DNA of 35,294 bases from Clostridium sp. CAG:632 (GCA_000431515.1 HF991351.1:49407-84700), one strand, 5' to 3'. Shown: positions 26,118 through 34,378, counted from the first letter of the stretch. Notes: generated from the letters alone by a model not told the origin. Made by a program: numbers and translations.

Positions 26118-26135
26118 ATAAAGGAGCGTGAATTC

Positions 26136-27038
26136 ATGAATACAGAAACAGTTTATTCAAATGGAGCAATGCTTCAATGGACCGGCCACTTTGCAGAGAT
26201 GATGGATATCAGCCCGGAGAAGATCAAGCTCTTAAATGTATGTCAGAAAAAGAAGAATGTAATACCTTCGATCGAGTCCCACAAGCGGGTTCTTGTCTTT
26301 GCCGATTCCAGCCATAAGAGCCTTTTTTACGACATTTGGGAAGCCGGTCTGGGTGATTGTGATGTATGGTACGGAACAGGAATCACTCCATCCGATCATA
26401 TTCAGACCGCAAGGATCCGAGATCTGATCAATACTGAGATTTCAGAACCGACAGTTATCTTTATCTTAAACGAAAACACAAGGGAATCTTATAAGATCGG
26501 CATTAAAAACGAAAACTTCAGCCGCGGTCCGATCCACTATGTCGGAAGTGAGATTCGCGCTGTTATCATGAGTCTGCTCCATGTAGATGCTCAGGATGTC
26601 ATCTGCATCGTAAGCGGAGAAAGTATTGCGATTGAAGCAGCGATCGTTGCCAGTGAGGGTACTATTATCGCAGTCGAACATGACGAGGCTTCTCAAGCCG
26701 CCATGGAAGAAAACGTAGAGAAATTCGGTGTTCACAATATTGAGATCGTCCCGGATCTGTCTCCGTCTTCTCTTTCCACTCTGCCGACTCCACGCCTGGC
26801 TTTTATAGTTGCAACCAAGAATCTGGAGCTTCATATCCAGAATCTGCTGGCATTGAATCCAAAGATGCAGTTTGTTATTTATACTCTAGAATTGGATATT
26901 CTTTCCGGAATCAAGGATATTTTTGAGCGAAATAAGATCCATAATATGGAGGTTCTGCAGATCAGTGTTTCGAAACTGGATAGCAAGAATGTGTTCGTCA
27001 CACAGCCTTCTCCATGGTTGATCACCGGAGAGGCATAG
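26136..27038 (+). CDS. CbiE/CbiT-like protein with degenerate SAM motif
   Basis: This is a soluble protein of 300 residues. Residues 50-130 recall the C-terminal part of a tetrapyrrole methylase (CbiE-like: VLVFADSSHKS, WYGTGITPSDHI). Residues 131-300 recall CbiT/CobL: GPIHYVGSEIRAVIMSLLHV matches the entry to the precorrin-6B domain. The place of the SAM-binding D-I-G-A-G-T-G loop is taken by VSGESIAIEAAI (159-170), although the acidic residue of motif II (VEHDEAS) remains. I start at the ATG at 26136, behind AAAGGAG; an open frame to 25905 would run through the metH start. It is divergent from the cobalamin-dependent metH. Corrinoid-related function is a guess from fold and neighbour. Confidence 0.72.
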   Translation: MNTETVYSNGAMLQWTGHFAEMMDISPEKIKLLNVCQKKKNVIPSIESHKRVLVFADSSHKSLFYDIWEAGLGDCDVWYGTGITPSDHIQTARIRDLINTEISEPTVIFILNENTRESYKIGIKNENFSRGPIHYVGSEIRAVIMSLLHVDAQDVICIVSGESIAIEAAIVASEGTIIAVEHDEASQAAMEENVEKFGVHNIEIVPDLSPSSLSTLPTPRLAFIVATKNLELHIQNLLALNPKMQFVIYTLELDILSGIKDIFERNKIHNMEVLQISVSKLDSKNVFVTQPSPWLITGEA

Positions 27039-27041
27039 AGA

Positions 27042-27067
27042 CTGCCGTTTTTTCGCTAAAACGACAG
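27042..27067 (+). other. Hairpin just past the CbiET-like stop
   Basis: CTGCCGTTTT and AAAACGACAG flank a six-base loop, with one mismatch, starting three bases after the stop. It lacks a following T run and may protect the 3' end of the transcript. Confidence 0.5.
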
Positions 27068-27099
27068 AATTCGCACATTCATCAATGCAGTTAACATTA

Positions 27100-27145
27100 A
27101 AACAGGCAATTGAGAATCGATTTACGATTTCCCAATTGCCTGTTT
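27100..27145. terminator. Bidirectional terminator between convergent genes
   Basis: Thirteen-base perfect arms (AAACAGGCAATTG and CAATTGCCTGTTT) enclose an inner AATCG/CGATT stem. It lies between the convergent CbiET-like gene and the 698-residue gene; T-rich sequence follows on each strand. Confidence 0.85.
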
Positions 27146-27180
27146 CAATTCTTATATAATCCTTATAGTTTCTGTCCTTC

Positions 27181-29277
27181 TTACTTCAGCGGAAGCAGAT
27201 CATAGCTAAGCTTCTTGATCACCTGTAAGGTTTTATTCCGAACTTCTTCTGCTTCAAAGACTTCTAACAGCATATCCTTATCAAACCGATTATCCATCAA
27301 GAAATCAATCCAGTCGGCAAGATATGTCTTTACATATTCCACATTCTCTTCACTGGTATTCTTCAACGAATTCTCGATATTGTTGATATAATCAACAACA
27401 GTCGGTCCCTGAGGCTGAGACGCTACCGGTGTCGGTGTATCAGACTCATCGGAAAGTTCAATAACTTTACCGGTCTTGGTGATGATCACACGCTTATTCG
27501 GCTTTTCCATTGGCTTTTCAACTGTCTTCGCATTACTGCGTGAGATAAAAATCTCAACTGCTTTCACCAGACATGCGACACTGTATGTCACTTCCTCCGG
27601 AGACTGTGCATCTTTGCCCTTTTCATCGTATTGATACCATAGCCACTCACTCTTATAAAGCATATCCTGAATTCTGGCATTTTCTAACATTTCCTTAATG
27701 CCCTCATCATACTGAGCTGCAGTTTTACCAAACAGACCGCCCTTCTGTGCAGGTGCATTTTTCCGATATCGGATCGGAAGCGGGATTTCAGCCAACGTCT
27801 TCACCAACATCTTATCTGCTTTTGCAGGGTCATAGCTATTACTTAAAATGTATTTTTCCGGATCATTTAATCCGTTTGTGATCATATCATCTGCTGTCAT
27901 GAAGATCAGATGTTTCTGTCTATCTTCCAGCATATGCTTAATCTCATGATTTACCTTGCTCTTCTCAATAATAGAATTCTTACGGATCTTAAATGCCTTG
28001 ATCTTCTCCTTAATGCTGAACAGAGACTTCAGCAGAGACGGATTCGCATTGACATAATTGCCGATCCATGTCAGTTCTACGTACTGATGCTCGATCCGAT
28101 TGGACAGCTCATATACACTGTATCCATCAAACACAACATTCAGGGTTGTATACAGCATTTCCAGGATCTCATATTTCTCTTCCCAGGAACGTCCTGCATT
28201 ATCCTGATTTACCAATGCCTTAATGCCGCATTCATGGAATACCAGGTTGTATTCAAACAAGCCTTCAAATACATTGCTCTTATCGCTTAAGCCGGCACCC
28301 ACGCCCAAAATCTGAAGATTGCGCTTCATTTCCGGTTCATCCTCGATATAACGGTATACCTTACGGATAAAGGTGGAAACCTCTGCGATCAGAGAATCAA
28401 TTCTCCGGTTGTAAATATCCTGTTTGGAAATCGCAGTCACAACTGCCCGGCTCAGAATGTTCGCATACTGAGTGCTCTGGCAGTTCCGGATCAGCTCCTT
28501 AAAGCTCTCATACACATTCAGGTTATCTACCGGAATATGCTCTGCATTCAATCCATAGAACTCAAATGCCTTATCATAATCCTTATCATTGATAAAGCCG
28601 TTAAAGAGTCCGATGCTGAACTGGATCTTATAATCATTTCCCACATTGTCATCTTCTACAAAGTAATCATACAGTACTTCCAGATTATTCAGGAAGGAAT
28701 CACACTTTGCTTCTTTGGATGGGATCAGCATCTCCAGGACAACATTGATCAGATCCATATAACCCATAACTGCTTTATCAAAGTTCTTCGGGCGTTCATC
28801 TGTCTCCATGATCTGATAGTATGTATTGATCAGTAACGGTGCGATCCGCTCACCGATCAGACGCATTGCGGTTGTAAAGCGTTCCGTCTGATACAGGTAT
28901 AGCAGCCAGATGCTATAACGGTAAATACCGGTTGTTCCGATGACTGCGTCCACATTATCCGAATCAATATCTCCATATACGAATTTAAATAATGGTTCAA
29001 TCCAGTCTTCAATCTCTACCTTACCGGTACTCTTGATGTTTTCATCTACAAATCCTGCCAGTTCATATAGCTTTGTACACTGTGCCTTTACATCTTCATC
29101 AACCATCATATTGGACAGATCAAAATTACTATCCTTCAAATAGTCAATTACCAGTGTATAAAATCCATCTTCAACCTGCTCATTCAGGAAGCGGATCAGC
29201 AGATCCTTATTGCTGGATGCGGCTATCGACAAAACACTGTTTTCTTTTGATGAGGTTATATTTGCTGGTAACATCAT
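27181..29277 (-). CDS. Large cytosolic protein of unknown function (698 aa)
   Basis: I do not recognise this gene. It encodes 698 residues with no signal peptide, no membrane segment and no nucleotide-binding motif. Composition and heptad-like spacing of leucine, isoleucine and tyrosine through residues 1-470 suggest an almost wholly alpha-helical fold, perhaps helical repeats. Residues of about 610-650 are a threonine, proline and glutamine-rich linker (DESDTPTPVASQPQGP) before a final helical region of about 50 residues. A GGGGGT ribosome site, a good promoter 65 bases upstream and a shared terminator make it a monocistronic, expressed gene. No neighbour points to its role. Confidence 0.88.
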   Translation of the reverse strand: MMLPANITSSKENSVLSIAASSNKDLLIRFLNEQVEDGFYTLVIDYLKDSNFDLSNMMVDEDVKAQCTKLYELAGFVDENIKSTGKVEIEDWIEPLFKFVYGDIDSDNVDAVIGTTGIYRYSIWLLYLYQTERFTTAMRLIGERIAPLLINTYYQIMETDERPKNFDKAVMGYMDLINVVLEMLIPSKEAKCDSFLNNLEVLYDYFVEDDNVGNDYKIQFSIGLFNGFINDKDYDKAFEFYGLNAEHIPVDNLNVYESFKELIRNCQSTQYANILSRAVVTAISKQDIYNRRIDSLIAEVSTFIRKVYRYIEDEPEMKRNLQILGVGAGLSDKSNVFEGLFEYNLVFHECGIKALVNQDNAGRSWEEKYEILEMLYTTLNVVFDGYSVYELSNRIEHQYVELTWIGNYVNANPSLLKSLFSIKEKIKAFKIRKNSIIEKSKVNHEIKHMLEDRQKHLIFMTADDMITNGLNDPEKYILSNSYDPAKADKMLVKTLAEIPLPIRYRKNAPAQKGGLFGKTAAQYDEGIKEMLENARIQDMLYKSEWLWYQYDEKGKDAQSPEEVTYSVACLVKAVEIFISRSNAKTVEKPMEKPNKRVIITKTGKVIELSDESDTPTPVASQPQGPTVVDYINNIENSLKNTSEENVEYVKTYLADWIDFLMDNRFDKDMLLEVFEAEEVRNKTLQVIKKLSYDLLPLK

Positions 29278-29341
29278 TTCTTTTTACCCCCTTGTCCTTA
29301 TTTTATGTGTATTATGTATAATAATCATCTAACTAATAGAG

Positions 29342-29370
29342 ATTTTAGCACAAGAATATAAATTGTTCAA
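29342..29370 (-). promoter_or_regulatory. Promoter of the 698-residue protein gene
   Basis: TTGAAC (29365-29370) and TAAAAT (29342-29347) are separated by 17 bases, with TGC before the -10 making it an extended -10 promoter. Confidence 0.75.
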
Positions 29371-29427
29371 TAACCAATCATTGTTTATTCGTGGTATTTT
29401 CCCAAAGTTTTTTGTGCATATTGCCAA

Positions 29428-31293
29428 TTATTTTTCATTTTTCGTCAAACCTGCCATCTTCAACAGGTGAAGTGCATTTGTTGTTGTACACATTCCACGT
29501 TTCAGACAATAATCAAAGTGAATCTCATCGCCTTCATAATACTCTTCAAAATGATAATTTTCGGCAAAATCACACAGTTCAAAGTCATGTGTGGAAACGA
29601 TCGTCAGATGCCCCGGCCCTGTAAGCCTCCGGATCACTGCTTCTGCTCCGATGATCCGGTCTGCCGAATTGGTTCCCTTGAATATTTCATCGATCAGACA
29701 CAGCATCGGCCGGTTACTATTTCCATATTCTACCATTTCCTTAATTCGCAGAATTTCTGCATAGAAGGTAGAAATGCCATGTCCGACATCGTCTGTCACC
29801 CGCATGGATGTAAACAGCCGCATCCGGGTTGCCCTCACTGCCTCTGCACAGACCGGTGCTCCTGCGCAGGCAAGCACCAGATTGATACCGATACTTCTTA
29901 GAAAAGTCGTCTTTCCGGACATATTGGAACCTGTGATGATTACCGTCTGATCTTTCAGGGTAATACTGTTCGGGACCGCCTGTTCTGCCGGAATTAATGG
30001 ATGACTGACATTCTGCACTAACAGTTCCGCCTGCTCCTGCTGCAGAATCTCCGGCATTGAGGTCTGCCGCAAAGTACCTATTACCGCCAGACTGCCCAGC
30101 ATCTCAATCTCTCCCAATGCCCGGATTCCATCCTGCAGTTTCTGTTCATATCGGATTCTCCAGTCTGCCGCCCGTGCCGCCAGATGGTAATCATACAGAC
30201 AAATGCCGGAAAGCCCCCAGTGCACGATCGGATTATGTCTGATATTATATGCATCGAGAATATGCTCCAGCTTTCCAAGTCCCTCCATTGCACTTCCCTT
30301 GCCTGCGATCCGACCGGCAAGCTCTGAGAGTGTCCGGCTCTCAAATCCAGCCGACTTTATGGTATACATCATCTGCAGGTAACTGTGCAGCTGCCGTTCC
30401 TGTGTGAAAATATCCCCGATCAGCCGGCTGCTGATTCCGGAAGTCAGCCAGGAAGTGCCAAGCGCCGCAAAGAATAAGACCATTATTATACCGGTCGGCC
30501 ACCAGTGCAGTACCGCACCTACGATTCCAAGAATAAACAGTCCCGTATAAGCGATCCCGATAATCCGCAGAATCGTTCCCGTTTTTCTAATATCTATATT
30601 TTTCGTTGCAGTTGTATTCTCTGCCGTCAAAGGCTCTTTCTGCGTTCCCGGCTTTCCGGTTTCCAATTCTACACCCAGAGCCAGCGATTCATACCTTTCC
30701 ATCAGCTCCCGGTTCTGCAGCAGCTCCTGTACCGCCTCCTGACGTTCTCTTAAGCATTGCAAGTCCGGTTCTCCCTGTTTCAGTACCTCCGCCAGCCGCT
30801 GTCTGCCCCACGGTGTATGTGCAACGCAAATCATCTGATACAGAGAAGCCTTTCCAAAAATATCCAGATCCCGCGCTACATAATCCTTTTCCTCCAGAAA
30901 TTCCGCACCGGTATCCGGAAATGTGTTCCAGCCACCCTGCAGTCTTGCAAGCTGTCTGCATTCTACCCGGATCCGATTCTCCAGATACTGCTGTTCCAGA
31001 CGAAGCTTCTCATGATATTGCATAATCAGAACAAATGCAGCCAGCATACCTGCCGCGACCAGCCATCCCCACCAGAACTTTCCTGCCGTTCCGAGCAAAA
31101 CACCGCTAACGATTCCGCAAAAAAGCAGAAGCCTGCCGATGCTGATGCGGTTGTATTGCCGCTTCTTGCTCCGGTTCTGTATCCGGCAGCTTTCAAGCTG
31201 TTGATTGATTGCGTCTATTGCCTCTTTTATAAATTTGCCGTTTACTTCCTGTTCACGGCTTTCTTCTTTTTTCTGATCATGCTTTTGATTCAT
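29428..31293 (-). CDS. Membrane-embedded MutS-like ATPase
   Basis: This 621-residue protein carries a MutS-type ATPase joined to membrane segments. A charged N-terminus (1-50) precedes hydrophobic segments near 52-70 and 76-93; two more lie near 243-262 and 266-288. A helical lever-like region spans 300-400. The ATPase has Walker A GSNMSGKTT (455-463), VTDDVGHGISTFYAEILR (499-516), Walker B LCLIDEIFKGTNS with D535/E536, and the switch histidine H569 in STHD. It lacks the mismatch-recognition domain, so it is not a repair MutS. I chose the ATG at 31293, behind AAAGGAAG; the open frame to 31527 overlaps the upstream gene. It is probably co-transcribed with the C39-like peptidase. Function unknown. 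Confidence 0.88.
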   Translation of the reverse strand: MNQKHDQKKEESREQEVNGKFIKEAIDAINQQLESCRIQNRSKKRQYNRISIGRLLLFCGIVSGVLLGTAGKFWWGWLVAAGMLAAFVLIMQYHEKLRLEQQYLENRIRVECRQLARLQGGWNTFPDTGAEFLEEKDYVARDLDIFGKASLYQMICVAHTPWGRQRLAEVLKQGEPDLQCLRERQEAVQELLQNRELMERYESLALGVELETGKPGTQKEPLTAENTTATKNIDIRKTGTILRIIGIAYTGLFILGIVGAVLHWWPTGIIMVLFFAALGTSWLTSGISSRLIGDIFTQERQLHSYLQMMYTIKSAGFESRTLSELAGRIAGKGSAMEGLGKLEHILDAYNIRHNPIVHWGLSGICLYDYHLAARAADWRIRYEQKLQDGIRALGEIEMLGSLAVIGTLRQTSMPEILQQEQAELLVQNVSHPLIPAEQAVPNSITLKDQTVIITGSNMSGKTTFLRSIGINLVLACAGAPVCAEAVRATRMRLFTSMRVTDDVGHGISTFYAEILRIKEMVEYGNSNRPMLCLIDEIFKGTNSADRIIGAEAVIRRLTGPGHLTIVSTHDFELCDFAENYHFEEYYEGDEIHFDYCLKRGMCTTTNALHLLKMAGLTKNEK

Positions 31294-31327
31294 ATCTGCT
31301 TCCTTTATCCGATATCGTCTATTTCTG

Positions 31328-32158
31328 TTATCTTGATATAATAATTGCTTGTTCTCCCAGTTGTTCATAACGCTGTCTGACCAGCTCCTTCTCATATCCG
31401 ATCGCCTCACCGGAATGATCCGGATCATTGAAATAATAGTAATTGTCATCAGCTCCAACCAGCACCAGGCAATGTTCACCTGCGATCCACCGGAAGGTAC
31501 TGCCATCTGCAAGCTTCCAGCTGTCACCTTCTCTCGGCTCCGACATATGGATCGTTGCCCAGATAATAACCGGTATATCCTGTTCTATATAGTTTTTCTC
31601 AATTATTTCAAGATCTGTCCCCGTAATATCCACCGCATAACGGTTCCCATTCAGAATCCGGTTCAATCCGACAGTCAGTGCACCCGCATAACATCCGTAG
31701 CCGGACTTCCCTGCAGGGTCTCCAATAAAATACTGTGACGGATCTGCGCCGACACCTGAGGCATCCTCCGGAGTAGATACCCGGTCCATCTGCGCATACA
31801 GATCCTGTGCCGTCGCACCGATTCCATAGTAGTTCAGAAGCATTGCTCCGCTTACAAGCTCGCAGCCCGTCTGATAATCGCTATCCTGCTGTGTGATCAA
31901 CGGTACTGTAATTAATGGCGTGTCCTTCTGTGCCAGCCGGCTGAGAGCAGGCATATTTCTTGACATCTCTGCCGGTCGAAATAATCCTTCTACCGTCTCC
32001 GGTTCCGGTTCTAACCGTTTTAATATCTGTTCGCCTTTCTCCTTCCAGTTAATTCGGCTGATTTCCTCCCAATGGAGTGAATAGAAAAAGATGCCCACAA
32101 AACAGAGAAGGGATATGCATAATATTCTTAATAATGTATGTTTTTTCTTTTCTGCCAT
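31328..32158 (-). CDS. Membrane-anchored C39-like papain-fold peptidase
   Basis: This is a 276-residue protein. Residues 8-27 are a single hydrophobic signal-anchor, followed by a linker of about 50 residues and a C39-like (papain-fold) domain. The likely catalytic cysteine is C99 in QTGCELVSGAMLLNYYG, with a preceding glutamine pair (90-91) for the oxyanion hole. The histidine is H229 in AGEHCLVLVG, with N244/D245 in YYFNDPD. All parts of the site are present, so it should be active outside the membrane. Bacteriocin-type C39 domains are fused to transporters; this one is not. It lies 34 bases upstream of the MutS-like gene and directly behind the repeat leader. Confidence 0.88.
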   Translation of the reverse strand: MAEKKKHTLLRILCISLLCFVGIFFYSLHWEEISRINWKEKGEQILKRLEPEPETVEGLFRPAEMSRNMPALSRLAQKDTPLITVPLITQQDSDYQTGCELVSGAMLLNYYGIGATAQDLYAQMDRVSTPEDASGVGADPSQYFIGDPAGKSGYGCYAGALTVGLNRILNGNRYAVDITGTDLEIIEKNYIEQDIPVIIWATIHMSEPREGDSWKLADGSTFRWIAGEHCLVLVGADDNYYYFNDPDHSGEAIGYEKELVRQRYEQLGEQAIIISR

Positions 32159-32184
32159 GTTACTACCTTAATAAACAATAACTA

Positions 32185-32248
32185 ATAGAGAAACCGCTGC
32201 GCCTGCCAGCTCGCACTGCTCCAGCTCGTAAAGCCGATGGCTTTCCTC
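32185..32248. repeat. 64-base direct repeat, copy 1
   Basis: This GC-rich block recurs at 32310 with only two base differences. It contains a small AAAGCC/GGCTTT hairpin and AGCTCG repeats. It ends 26 bases before the C39-like start codon and would lie in that gene's leader RNA. Confidence 0.92.
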
Positions 32249-32264
32249 CGACTGATATAATAAA

Positions 32265-32300
32265 TATGCTTTCTCCGTTCTACGAACTCTCGAAAGCATA
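32265..32300. repeat. Inverted repeat between the two 64-base copies
   Basis: TATGCTTTC and GAAAGCATA form perfect nine-base arms. Inside them GTTC and GAAC form a second short stem. The element is centred in the 61-base spacer between the direct repeats. Confidence 0.85.
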
Positions 32301-32309
32301 AACCGCCAG

Positions 32310-32373
32310 ATAGAGAAACTGCTGCGCCTGCCAGCTCGCAGTGCTCCAGCTCGTAAAGCCGATGGCTTTCCTC
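32310..32373. repeat. 64-base direct repeat, copy 2
   Basis: The second copy lies 125 bases from the first and differs at two positions. A GC-richer flank without further copies extends to about 32460. On the minus strand the block opens two overlapping frames of about 86 residues that merely translate the repeat. Confidence 0.92.
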
Positions 32374-32469
32374 GCTGTTCGGGCTGCGCCCTATACCGCA
32401 GAACCTGAATAAAGCCGAGCGTAAGCAAGCTTCCGCCGACTTCATTCGGTTCTCCGGTGCACTGCTCTT

Positions 32470-32478
32470 ATTATATCA
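32470..32478 (-). promoter_or_regulatory. Possible promoter of repeat leader and C39-like gene
   Basis: The minus strand reads TGATATAAT, an extended -10 with a perfect TATAAT. The -35 region is weak. If used, the C39-like/MutS-like transcript would start with a leader of about 300 bases containing both repeats and the inverted repeat. Confidence 0.5.
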
Positions 32479-32487
32479 CATTTCTAA

Positions 32488-32516
32488 TTGATTTTTTCCC
32501 AATTTCGTATTAAAAT
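32488..32516 (+). promoter_or_regulatory. Promoter of acidic membrane protein gene
   Basis: TTGATT (32488-32493) and TAAAAT (32511-32516) are 17 bases apart, about 50 bases before the TTG start codon. Confidence 0.7.
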
Positions 32517-32563
32517 ATTCAATATGTGAAACAATATATTAAAAGTAAAAGGAGAGATCGCAA

Positions 32564-33067
32564 TTGAGTAAAAAGGGTGGTACAATCGTTAAAATAGTTG
32601 CTGTTGTTGCAGGTATCGCAGCGGTAGGAACTGCATGCTATGTTTACAAGGATAAGATCGTTGAGTTTTTCCAGAAACTGAAGTTAAAAGAGAAGGTTGA
32701 TTCTGTAAAGTCTTTTGTTGATGAGAATGTTCTTGGCAAGAAAGATGATGATTATTTTGATGATGCTGATTTCTTTGATGATGATGACAGCGATGCTGTT
32801 GCTGATCGGGAGACCGGCAACCGGGGATATACCTCCATCACAATCACAACAGATGATTCCGAGGAAGAGCCTGCAGAAGAGGCTGATGACGAACCGGTCA
32901 AAGCAGAGTCTGAAGATGCTCCACAGTCCACTGAAGCTGCTAAGGCTGCAGATGCCGAGACAGATGTTGAGGAGTATGAGAACGAAGGCTTATCCGATAC
33001 TTCCGAAGATGAAGATGCTTTAGCAGATGAAGCTGCTTTAGACGGTGCTTCTCCGGAAGAGATTTAA
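32564..33067 (+). CDS. Membrane-anchored acidic protein of unknown function
   Basis: This 167-residue protein opens with SKKGG and a hydrophobic segment near 8-27, then a lysine-rich amphipathic helix (KDKIVEFFQKLKLKEKVDSV). This opening resembles YtxH-like small membrane proteins. From residue 58 onward it is extremely acidic and low in complexity, with clustered aspartates (DDDYFDDADFFDDDD) and then alternating glutamate, aspartate and alanine. The tail is probably disordered. The start is TTG at 32564 with AAAGGAG upstream. It has its own promoter and terminator. Function unknown; it could bind cations or position itself at the envelope. Confidence 0.82.
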   Translation: MSKKGGTIVKIVAVVAGIAAVGTACYVYKDKIVEFFQKLKLKEKVDSVKSFVDENVLGKKDDDYFDDADFFDDDDSDAVADRETGNRGYTSITITTDDSEEEPAEEADDEPVKAESEDAPQSTEAAKAADAETDVEEYENEGLSDTSEDEDALADEAALDGASPEEI

Positions 33068-33079
33068 TCCTGACATTTT

Positions 33080-33123
33080 AATGGGCAGACAGGGAATTCT
33101 ATTTAATTCCCTGCCTGCCCATT
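33080..33123. terminator. Bidirectional terminator between convergent genes
   Basis: AATGGGCAG and CTGCCCATT with an inner AGGGAATT/AATTCCCT stem form a long hairpin followed by TTTATTT on the plus strand. It lies between the acidic-protein gene and the convergent 358-residue gene. Confidence 0.9.
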
Positions 33124-33138
33124 TTTATTTAAACTTAC

Positions 33139-34215
33139 TTATTTATCACTCTCTCCGCCGGTATCCTTTTCCTCTGCCTTTGGCATTTCCGGCTCTGACA
33201 GCTCTGCTTCCGGTTGTTCTGATTCTGCCATCCTTGCATTTCCTGCCGTAGTATCCAGATCAAATATCTTAATCAACCGATTATCAATCATCGGATTTAA
33301 TTTTACCAATGTTTCCATGATTTCATCTGCACAGTTTTCCAGTTTGAAATCATGTTCATAAAACATTTTCTCCGGATTTGACATCGTTAACCGATATACC
33401 TGCTTCCTGCCATGCATGGAGGTGATCACATGCTTGGATATATATTTAATATAATCGATTCGCACAAAATCAGTTGTACGCCAATTACTAATGACCAGGT
33501 ACTCATCTGTAATATAGTAATTATAATGGTGCTTCACCAATCGTTTCCCAAGCTGGGACCGGATCTCCTCATATACCAGCTGCCGATCGCCAAACTCTTT
33601 CAGTGAACGTGTGCTCGGGTGCTTTCCCGGCCAGATTGTCCAGTAAATAGTTAATAGTATCGTTATAACAGATGCCGCATACGGAATAATTAACAGCAGC
33701 CACATCAAAAAGATTTCCAGATATGGATAGTCCACTTCACTGACCATCAGAGGAAAAACCACTTCATTAAATGCATCATAATCTATCTCCAGCTCTTTCG
33801 CAAACTCATTTTTCATTGCCTCCAAGCTGGCTGAATCACCGAGAATCGTCCCCCAGACTTTTTCATTATCCAAAACCGGTTTGGGATCTTTGGTCTTTAT
33901 CAGAAAAAATACGCATTCATCTTCCAGAAACGCATAGTAATATGCGCCCGTCCGTTTTCCGTTCTCATAATAATCATAACCGGTATACTTCATGACCGGC
34001 ACCTGCATTATGATATTATTGCTGTTGCTTTGATGCCGGCTCGTTATTTCATCTAATCGTTCTACCTGATGCGTTGTCATATGATAAATAATCGGATAAT
34101 GCATAACTATCGTCAGAACCAGAATCAGTACCAGCAATGCCGGCACCAGCATCGCAATTGTATTACGGAATAAAATCCAGTTCAGCCGCCTTGCCGCTCT
34201 TTTTATCTTTTTCAT
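33139..34215 (-). CDS. Two-membrane-segment protein with C-terminal PH-like region
   Basis: This 358-residue protein is of unknown function. A basic N-terminus (KKIKRAARRLNW) precedes a membrane segment near 18-41. An extracytoplasmic domain of about 120 residues follows, then a second segment near 168-195. The cytoplasmic part (about 225-320) has alternating beta-like stretches (YYITDEYLVISNWRTTDFVR, IDYIKYISKHV, VYRLTMSN), which recall bacterial PH-like domains. The last 40 residues are a glutamate/proline-rich tail. AAGGAGAG precedes the ATG, and a consensus promoter lies just upstream. Confidence 0.85.
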   Translation of the reverse strand: MKKIKRAARRLNWILFRNTIAMLVPALLVLILVLTIVMHYPIIYHMTTHQVERLDEITSRHQSNSNNIIMQVPVMKYTGYDYYENGKRTGAYYYAFLEDECVFFLIKTKDPKPVLDNEKVWGTILGDSASLEAMKNEFAKELEIDYDAFNEVVFPLMVSEVDYPYLEIFLMWLLLIIPYAASVITILLTIYWTIWPGKHPSTRSLKEFGDRQLVYEEIRSQLGKRLVKHHYNYYITDEYLVISNWRTTDFVRIDYIKYISKHVITSMHGRKQVYRLTMSNPEKMFYEHDFKLENCADEIMETLVKLNPMIDNRLIKIFDLDTTAGNARMAESEQPEAELSEPEMPKAEEKDTGGESDK

Positions 34216-34245
34216 ACTTCTATAACTCTCCTTAAGCTTCCATTT

Positions 34246-34274
34246 ACTATACTACAATTTCTAATATCTCTCAA
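34246..34274 (-). promoter_or_regulatory. Promoter of the two-membrane-segment protein gene
   Basis: TTGAGA (34269-34274) and TATAGT (34246-34251) are separated by 17 bases on the minus strand. Confidence 0.75.
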
Positions 34275-34302
34275 CTGTTTCCATCTGTTTTCCACAACCT
34301 AT

Positions 34303-34332
34303 TTGACAGCATTTCCACTCACAGGCTATAAT
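34303..34332 (+). promoter_or_regulatory. Promoter of the methyltransferase-hslO unit
   Basis: Perfect TTGACA (34303-34308) and perfect TATAAT (34327-34332) are separated by 18 bases, about 47 bases before the start codon. Confidence 0.87.
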
Positions 34333-34378
34333 TGATGGTATATTATGTTTATAATTAATCAGAATCGAGGAATCATAT

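Noticed and set aside
25905..26135. N-terminal extension of the CbiET-like frame
   Set aside because: It runs through the metH start and both promoters; AAAGGAG before 26136 marks the start.
25976..26135. Possible cobalamin or SAM riboswitch before metH
   Set aside because: The gap of 160 bases shared by two promoters is too short, and no B12-box or SAM-element stems are visible.
31294..31527. N-terminal extension of the MutS-like frame
   Set aside because: It overlaps the C39-like gene out of frame, and the ATG at 31293 has a good ribosome site.
32168..32445. Two minus-strand frames of 86-87 residues
   Set aside because: They translate the same 64-base repeats in different frames (SHRLYELE and AIGFTSWSS versions), have no ribosome sites and are best explained as repeat DNA.
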